Below the pieces are notes generated by a model. It did not search any database, had not been told where the DNA came from, and saw nothing but the letters and a program-made list of their open reading frames with translations. Of a DNA stretch of 64,000 nucleotides, positions 59,101 through 64,000 are shown one piece after another. The translations under genes were made by a program, and so were the position numbers. Position 1 is the first letter of the stretch. Every line of letters begins with the position of its first letter. This DNA comes from Nymphaea colorata (Eukaryota > Streptophyta > Magnoliopsida > Nymphaeales > Nymphaeaceae): positions 9,792,802 to 9,856,801 of the forward strand of contig NC_045145.1 of assembly GCF_008831285.2 (NCBI RefSeq). Direction: 5' to 3'.

Positions 59101-60800
59101 TAGTCGTTTTCAGGTTCCTTCAAAGGTTTATACCCATTGACATCAAACTCCCTGAGCTACTCACCAATGTCTCCTCAGGAGGTAAGCTCACCTAAAAACC
59201 TGGATTATGACACTCATGACTCAGATGGGGGTGATGACTTTCCCCTAGCTATTCACAAAGGAAAAAGACAATGTACATTGCATCCTATCTCACATATTGT
59301 ATGTACTAACTATGTGACTATTAGCCTCAATTGGTTTATTGATTTTATTGCTGCTTATCTTATTCATCCAAGTTGTCAACAGACACTTATGGATCCAAAA
59401 TGAAAGCAAGCGATGCAAGAGGAGATGTGTGCATTGATGTCCAAGAACACATGGGAGTTGGTGGATCCGCCTCCTAACTGTGAGGTTGCAGGGTCCAAGT
59501 GGGCATTTATAGTCAAGTATCATTCAGATGGAACAATTGGGCAATATAAAGCTCGCTTAGTAGGCAAGGGGCTTACTCAAACATATGAGATCGACTTCTT
59601 TGAGACTTTTCCTTCATGACCAGACTTAGGGCCATTAGGCTTATCATCTCAGTTGCAAATGCAGTATGAGTGGCTCATATATCAACCAGACATGATAAAT
59701 GCATTTTCATATGGAAATATATCTGAGATAGTCTAGCAGCAACCACCTAGCTTTGAACATCATAGGCAGTGTTCAAAGGTGTGCCCCCTTAAAAAGGCTA
59801 TCTATGGACTCAAGTAGAGCCTTTATGCTTGGTTCAATAAACTGTCAAAGGTTCTGTCGACATGTAGATTTCAGAGATTTCCATTAGATCAATCCATTTT
59901 TGTCAAAAGAGAATCTTTAGGTATGGTTATTGTAGTTATGTATGCAAATGATATTATTTTTACAGGGGATAACGTTCAGGAGATTTTAGCTATAGAGAAG
60001 TGTTTTTAGCGACACTTTGTGACAAAAGACCTTAGTTGAGGTACTTTCTTGGCATTGAGGTAGCAAGAAGTAATAAATGTATTACTCTATCACAAAGGAA
60101 GTATGTGCTCTATTTTTTATAGGAGACCAAGATGCTTGGAACAAAACCTGCTAATCTGTCTATGAATCCTCGTCCACACTACTATAAAGATCAATATGAA
60201 GTTACAGACTTATGGTCATATAGATCTCTCATTGTGAAACTGTTATATGTCACCATTACTTGACCAAACATAAGTTTTATAGTGAGACATCTGAACCAAT
60301 TTATAGAGAAGTCAAAGAAGGTACATTGGGAGGCAGCCTTGTTGGTTCTCAAGAATTTAAAGTCATTTCGAGGTACAGGGTTGTGATTTAGAAAGGGTTC
60401 AAGTTCTAAAGTTAAATCATTTAGTGATCCTGATTATGCTGGCTTGGTAGAAGATATAAAGTTTACTATTGGTTTCTGCATCTTTGTAAAATTTAATCTT
60501 ATATCTTGAAGAAGTAAAAAGCAGAATGTGGTGGCTAGATCTAGCATTGGATCTGAATAGGGCTATGGCTCAAACTGCTGCAAAAATAACTTGGGTTCGA
60601 TCTCTACTTACTAATTTAGGGATCTCTGCCTCACTTCCAATGAAAATATATTGTCATAGCAAGGCTACACAAATAGCTAACAAACTTATATTTCATGAAA
60701 GGACAAAGTATATTGAGATTGATTATTACTTCATCAAGAATTTGGTATGGAAAGGATATCCACAATTACTAGTATTGAAGATCTTCAAATCAGCTTGAAG
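56185..60800 (+). mobile_element. long decayed copia element (gag to RNase H)
   Basis: Gag is readable at 56700-57340 (KMVEIPKLDSSYEFKI, ATWEEYNSMVISWIMNSVD, RVDMSLTQYFAIIKVLLERL). A zinc-knuckle remnant follows at about 57460 (CTQFGKMGHLVDKC, second Cys lost), then protease (IWIIDLGASRHFCS) at 57775. The pre-integrase and integrase regions lie at about 58100-58780 (SYFDLLHVDVWV, YYLLIVEEYSRVSWMF). RT starts at 59413 (NTWELVDPPPNCEV, YKARLVGKGL) with YVDD degraded to YAND near 59940. RNase H ends with KYIEIDYYFIKN near 60720. Stops and frameshifts are frequent. TGTTAGAAAAATAGG at 56185 may be a 5' LTR start, but no primer site or 3' LTR was found, so the left border is uncertain and the right end looks truncated. 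Confidence 0.85.
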
Positions 60801-60878
60801 AAGTGTAAAGAAAAGAAGCCCCCCATAACCACACTCTTCAACCGATGGTTTCACCTTCCTAAGATCACCACCCCTCCA

Positions 60879-61269
60879 TAAGGCTGGGCATCGGGCCGAG
60901 CCACCACTGGGTACTCGGTACTCGGCCCGACTTGGACCTGAGCCCGAGCTCGGAAAAAGGTACATGGGCTGGCCCTACTCATTATTGGGCCAGCTCGGGT
61001 GGGCCCGATAAGCTTGATTCGGGCCTGATAATTTATTTTTTGATTTTTTTATTAATATATATATATTTATAATATTTTATTATAATTAATTATAATTATA
61101 TATTAATTTATATGGAAATTATATTTTTAAATTTAATCGGACTGGGCCGGGCTCGATTTCAGGTTTTTGAGTCGGCCCAGGCCCAAACCCTGCTTTTGGA
61201 TGTCAGGCCAGCCCGGGCCCGACTCGTTATGGGGCTGGGCCAAGCTGGGCTACACAATGCCCAGGCTTA
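60879..61269. mobile_element. hAT-type MITE with perfect 8-bp target duplication
   Basis: Its ends are TAAGGCTGGGCATCG and (reverse complement) TAAGCCTGGGCATTG, 13 of 15 matching. CCCCTCCA lies directly before (60871-60878) and directly after (61270-61277). The arms are rich in GGGCCGAGCC/CCCGAGCTCGG. The core, about 61030-61130, is almost pure A/T. It has no coding capacity. It shares its architecture with the copy at 13716. Confidence 0.9.
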
Positions 61270-61490
61270 CCCCTCCACACCCCAGCTCCATTAAATTCAT
61301 CATCATGGCTACTGGATAGATCAATAGTCACGCTTGAAGGAGCCCTACCGCGAAATGCGTTGCCCACCCGAAGAAGAGCAGTTGGCAGCCTAAGTCACCC
61401 GACGGGAGCATTAATTGCATGGACAAGCTGAGGAATAGGTCCAACACTGTCTAGAAAAACATATTTCGCTATACCGCCAATCGGTGGGTG

Positions 61491-61683
61491 CAGGGGCAAA
61501 GGGAAGGGGGGCCCACCCACGCCATGGCCTCACCCCAGCCAATGATTTTTTTTTTTATATTAAAAAAATAATATTTTTTAATTGCATAATGTATTTTTTG
61601 TATTAGAATTCAGTTTGGACCTACCTGGATTAAGAGGTCGGACTGCCGGCCTGCCCCTGAAGAAAATCCTAACTCCGCCCCTG
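61491..61683. mobile_element. hAT-type MITE, CAGGGGC family, perfect 8-bp target duplication
   Basis: It starts CAGGGGCAAAG and ends CTCCGCCCCTG, so terminal CAGGGGC/GCCCCTG pair. GGTGGGTG flanks it on both sides (61483-61490 and 61684-61691). The inside has a T/A-rich core. The element is 193 bp. Decayed relatives lie near 31678 and 35378. Confidence 0.9.
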
Positions 61684-61691
61684 GGTGGGTG

Positions 61692-62308
61692 TAAGTGGTC
61701 ATTCTCTGGCATGACAATGGGGACACTCCCAACATAAAATTCCTGGCAAGGTGCAGGGGCATGAGTAACCTTCGATCAAGTAGAACTCCAAGGAAAAATG
61801 TAACGAACAAGTGATGTGCCATTGAGCCAGCCTCTAGTGGCCGTAGTGGCCGTACTGAACACAACAGGAATTCCACCGGAAGTTCAACATGGCACAAGCG
61901 ACGGACCACAAGTCTCTTGGGCGAGCCTGGTGCAAGAACAAATGATCTTGAATGCAGTGGAATCCCATTTGCCAGGGTTGAGGCTATAGGAGGCACTCTC
62001 CCTTACACAGCCGACTTAGGAAAGGTGGTTAAGGGGCAGCTACCACCCTGCATGATTATTCATTCGCTCGATTCTTTGACAAACGGATCCTAGCAGTTTC
62101 TCTCTTGGTTCAGCAAAGTCTCGACAGCAATCTCCCAAAAGAAAACACCGCACGTCGGCCCCAAAGAAAAACCGCTTCCGCACGGCATCATCCAGGAAGC
62201 CCCCAAGCGCAACCAAACATCGATCAGAAATAAAAACATCAGCATTCACCTGAAGAGCATGCTGCTGCAGGTCGAAAGCGAGGTCCCAGGAGTTCAAATC
62301 CCACACCA
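61692..62308 (-). other. internal region of a probable minus-strand LTR element
   Basis: Reading from the primer site at about 62318 leftwards, an open frame (62306-62040) starts MWDLNSWDLAFDLQQHALQV, followed by a second frame from 61996 (MPPIASTLANGIPLHS). Neither resembles gag, protease or RT that I know. GC content is higher than in the surroundings. It may be the 5' internal part of a non-autonomous element. The CAGGGGC MITE sits just beyond it. Confidence 0.35.
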
Positions 62309-62318
62309 GCTCTGATAA
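62309..62318 (-). other. probable primer binding site, initiator tRNA-Met, minus strand
   Basis: The minus strand reads TTATCAGAGC followed, after a short spacer, by GGGATTTGAACTCCTGGGACCT. Plant initiator-Met tRNA complement begins TGGTATCAGAGC and has TTTCGATCCTGGGACCT further in. Agreement therefore continues beyond the usual 12 bases. It lies between a possible LTR (right) and an internal region (left). Confidence 0.5.
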
Positions 62319-62328
62319 CGCCCGCTTG

Positions 62329-62593
62329 TTAAAGGCGGCGTCATATGCAACGTTAAAAGCACCAACACCTCAAGGGGTGCCACGAGAACTTCACCCATGA
62401 AGGCTTAATACACCAGCAGACGATCAGCTCGTGCGTGATCGACAGCCACAGAAACCGGCAACGACATACTCCAACACGAGAGAGAGAGAGAGAGAGAGAG
62501 AGGAAATGAATGCTTCTTTTGTGCGAGAAGAGTAGGAGTTTGGGGGCAAATATTGTTAATGCTTGAGCATTTTTATGCCTGTAGTCCTAACAA
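62329..62593 (-). repeat. possible LTR of the minus-strand element
   Basis: On the minus strand the segment would start TGTTAGGACTAC and end GCCTTTAACA (terminal TGTTA/TAACA), nine bases before the primer site. It includes a (CT)n tract (62478-62502) and CATAAAAATGC, which is TATA-like. No second copy lies in the window, so the borders are a guess. Confidence 0.3.
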
Positions 62594-64000
62594 AAGCCTT
62601 AATTTTGCCGATGGAGATGCACTGTGTACTATCTCCACCCATGTTCTGCACCATCGACTATTCTCCAACCTCTCTCCCAACACGACACCTGTTGCTAGCA
62701 AAATGGATTTTCATTTTAGTTAATACTGATGTCACTTGTTGCAACGTGAAGCAATAGTTCCTCTTGCAACTGGAAACAACCACAACCAGTGCTGATGCTG
62801 TTCCTCCTCCTCTTCTCTTCTTTCAAAAACCAAATGGAGGGCATGAGAGAGAAAAGTTGAGTCCTGCGAAGGAGGAGGAGATTGTTCCCGAATAGGAAAT
62901 AAAAAAAGCCACCCTAAATAAGTGAGACTTCAATTATAGTATTTTAATTTTGGATCCTCCCCGAGGAAATATTTATGTCCCTATTTGTTGGGGAGTGGAG
63001 TGTTTTTTTTTTTTTAATTTGAATTTTAGTTCCACATAAACGATGAAATACGAGCAGTTCGAATACCAACCTATGGATTTGCACCATTCACCCTAGTATT
63101 TTGGATCCACACATGATTCACTTGCTACGAATGCATTGACCCAATGTTAAGATGCCAGCTTTGAAGTGATTTTAGATATTCTTTAGCTTTTGAACCAAAT
63201 TTGGTATCACTTCCATATTGTTAATATATACTTTGGACCCATCTAACTGGATCTTTCTTGAGTTTCCCCTCCAATATGATTTGGATTTTGAGTCTATTTT
63301 CTTGTGAACTAGATCTCTTCTCTAAATTATTCTCAAATTAGCCCAGTTCAGCTATAAATCTCCCAGACACATGAAGTAAATTCTCTTCAATCAAATTACA
63401 TTTGACCATGTTTGCTGTACTAGATTTAGATGCATATAAAACATGAAACCATGATATTAAATAATGCATGTCTTGTGATTTATCACCCTCCATCTTTGCA
63501 TTGAAATCAATTTTGTTAATGAACGATTGACACGAGCACTACCAACTATCAACAAACAAACAATACATAGAACTTGTAGAAAACCACAAGTAATAAAAGA
63601 AAACAAAGTAAGCACAACTTCCATGGAGGTAGTGAATTGTGTATGTAGTGACATTCATGAAGTATACTGAAATGTAACTATCATACCGTTACTATAATTT
63701 CTTCATTCTCCACCTATTATAACATATTTTGCACCTACGTACACATGGAAAGAGTATATTACAACCAATTACTAGAACACAATGAGTAACTTACATTTAT
63801 GCAAGAGGACTTGTGCAGAGAATAGGAAGCGCATATGGATAAAAATAGTTAAGTGCAACAAAATAAGGCAGATTGCTTATTAGAGGAATGAATGACTTGT
63901 TAAGATGCGGGAAAATTTTCAAGATGATCAAAAGCAAATTATTCCACATCACAGTGAATTACAACAAATTAAAACTGCATAGAATGACAGCAAAGGCAGT
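62594..64000. other. no recognisable gene
   Basis: AT-rich intergenic DNA without recognised domains, arrays or inverted repeats. The small frames at 62563 (plus) and 63457 (minus) are unrecognised. Confidence 0.5.

Noticed and set aside
62270-62320. tRNA gene suggested by GAGTTCAAATCCC and an acceptor-like end
   Set aside because: No D-arm or anticodon arm precedes it; it is better explained as a retroelement primer site with extended tRNA complementarity.

Overview
The window is nuclear DNA from a flowering plant. The evidence is one intact intron-rich gene of a plant-specific cell-wall family, several Ty1/copia retrotransposons, hAT and PIF/Harbinger-type DNA transposons with their target-site duplications, and many compound microsatellites. 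The species cannot be settled from the sequence.

Layout. 1-3.5 kb: the 3' two thirds of a young copia element (integrase, reverse transcriptase, RNase H, start of the 3' LTR), open except for one TAG. 3.5-10.3 kb: no gene; GC-rich tandem repeats, a TIR-bounded segment holding a hairpin-unit minisatellite, and a hAT-type MITE. 10.35-12.06 kb: a decayed hAT transposase. 13.7-14.0 kb: another hAT-type MITE. 15.97-28.58 kb, minus strand: a complete nine-exon gene for a GPI-anchored glycerophosphodiester phosphodiesterase-like protein (GDPDL/SHV3 family). The exon join is exactly in frame and gives 751 residues. Its intron 7 holds a decayed copia fragment and a recent tandem duplication. Its intron 4 holds a 4.1-kb non-autonomous LTR retrotransposon that carries an intronless piece of an insulin-degrading-enzyme-like M16 peptidase gene.

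28.6-37 kb: AT-rich intergenic DNA with a CpG-rich patch, an eight-copy minisatellite of alternating units, a Tourist-like MITE and a palindromic compound microsatellite. 37.4-40.0 kb: scattered gene-like pieces: an unidentified terminal exon, an unidentified spliceable ORF, a minus-strand copia remnant, and one exon matching the N-terminus of V-ATPase subunit A. 40-56 kb: mostly unrecognisable, with one copia gag remnant on the minus strand. 56.2-60.8 kb: a long, heavily decayed copia element. 60.9-62.6 kb: two hAT MITEs with perfect 8-bp target duplications, then a probable minus-strand LTR element with an initiator-Met-tRNA primer site. 62.6-64 kb: nothing recognised.

The only gene likely to be working is the GDPDL gene; nearly everything else is transposon-derived. 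The most unusual item is the LTR element with captured M16-peptidase sequence. It lies antisense inside the GDPDL gene and is flanked by a direct repeat of about 140 bp, far longer than a normal retrotransposon target duplication.
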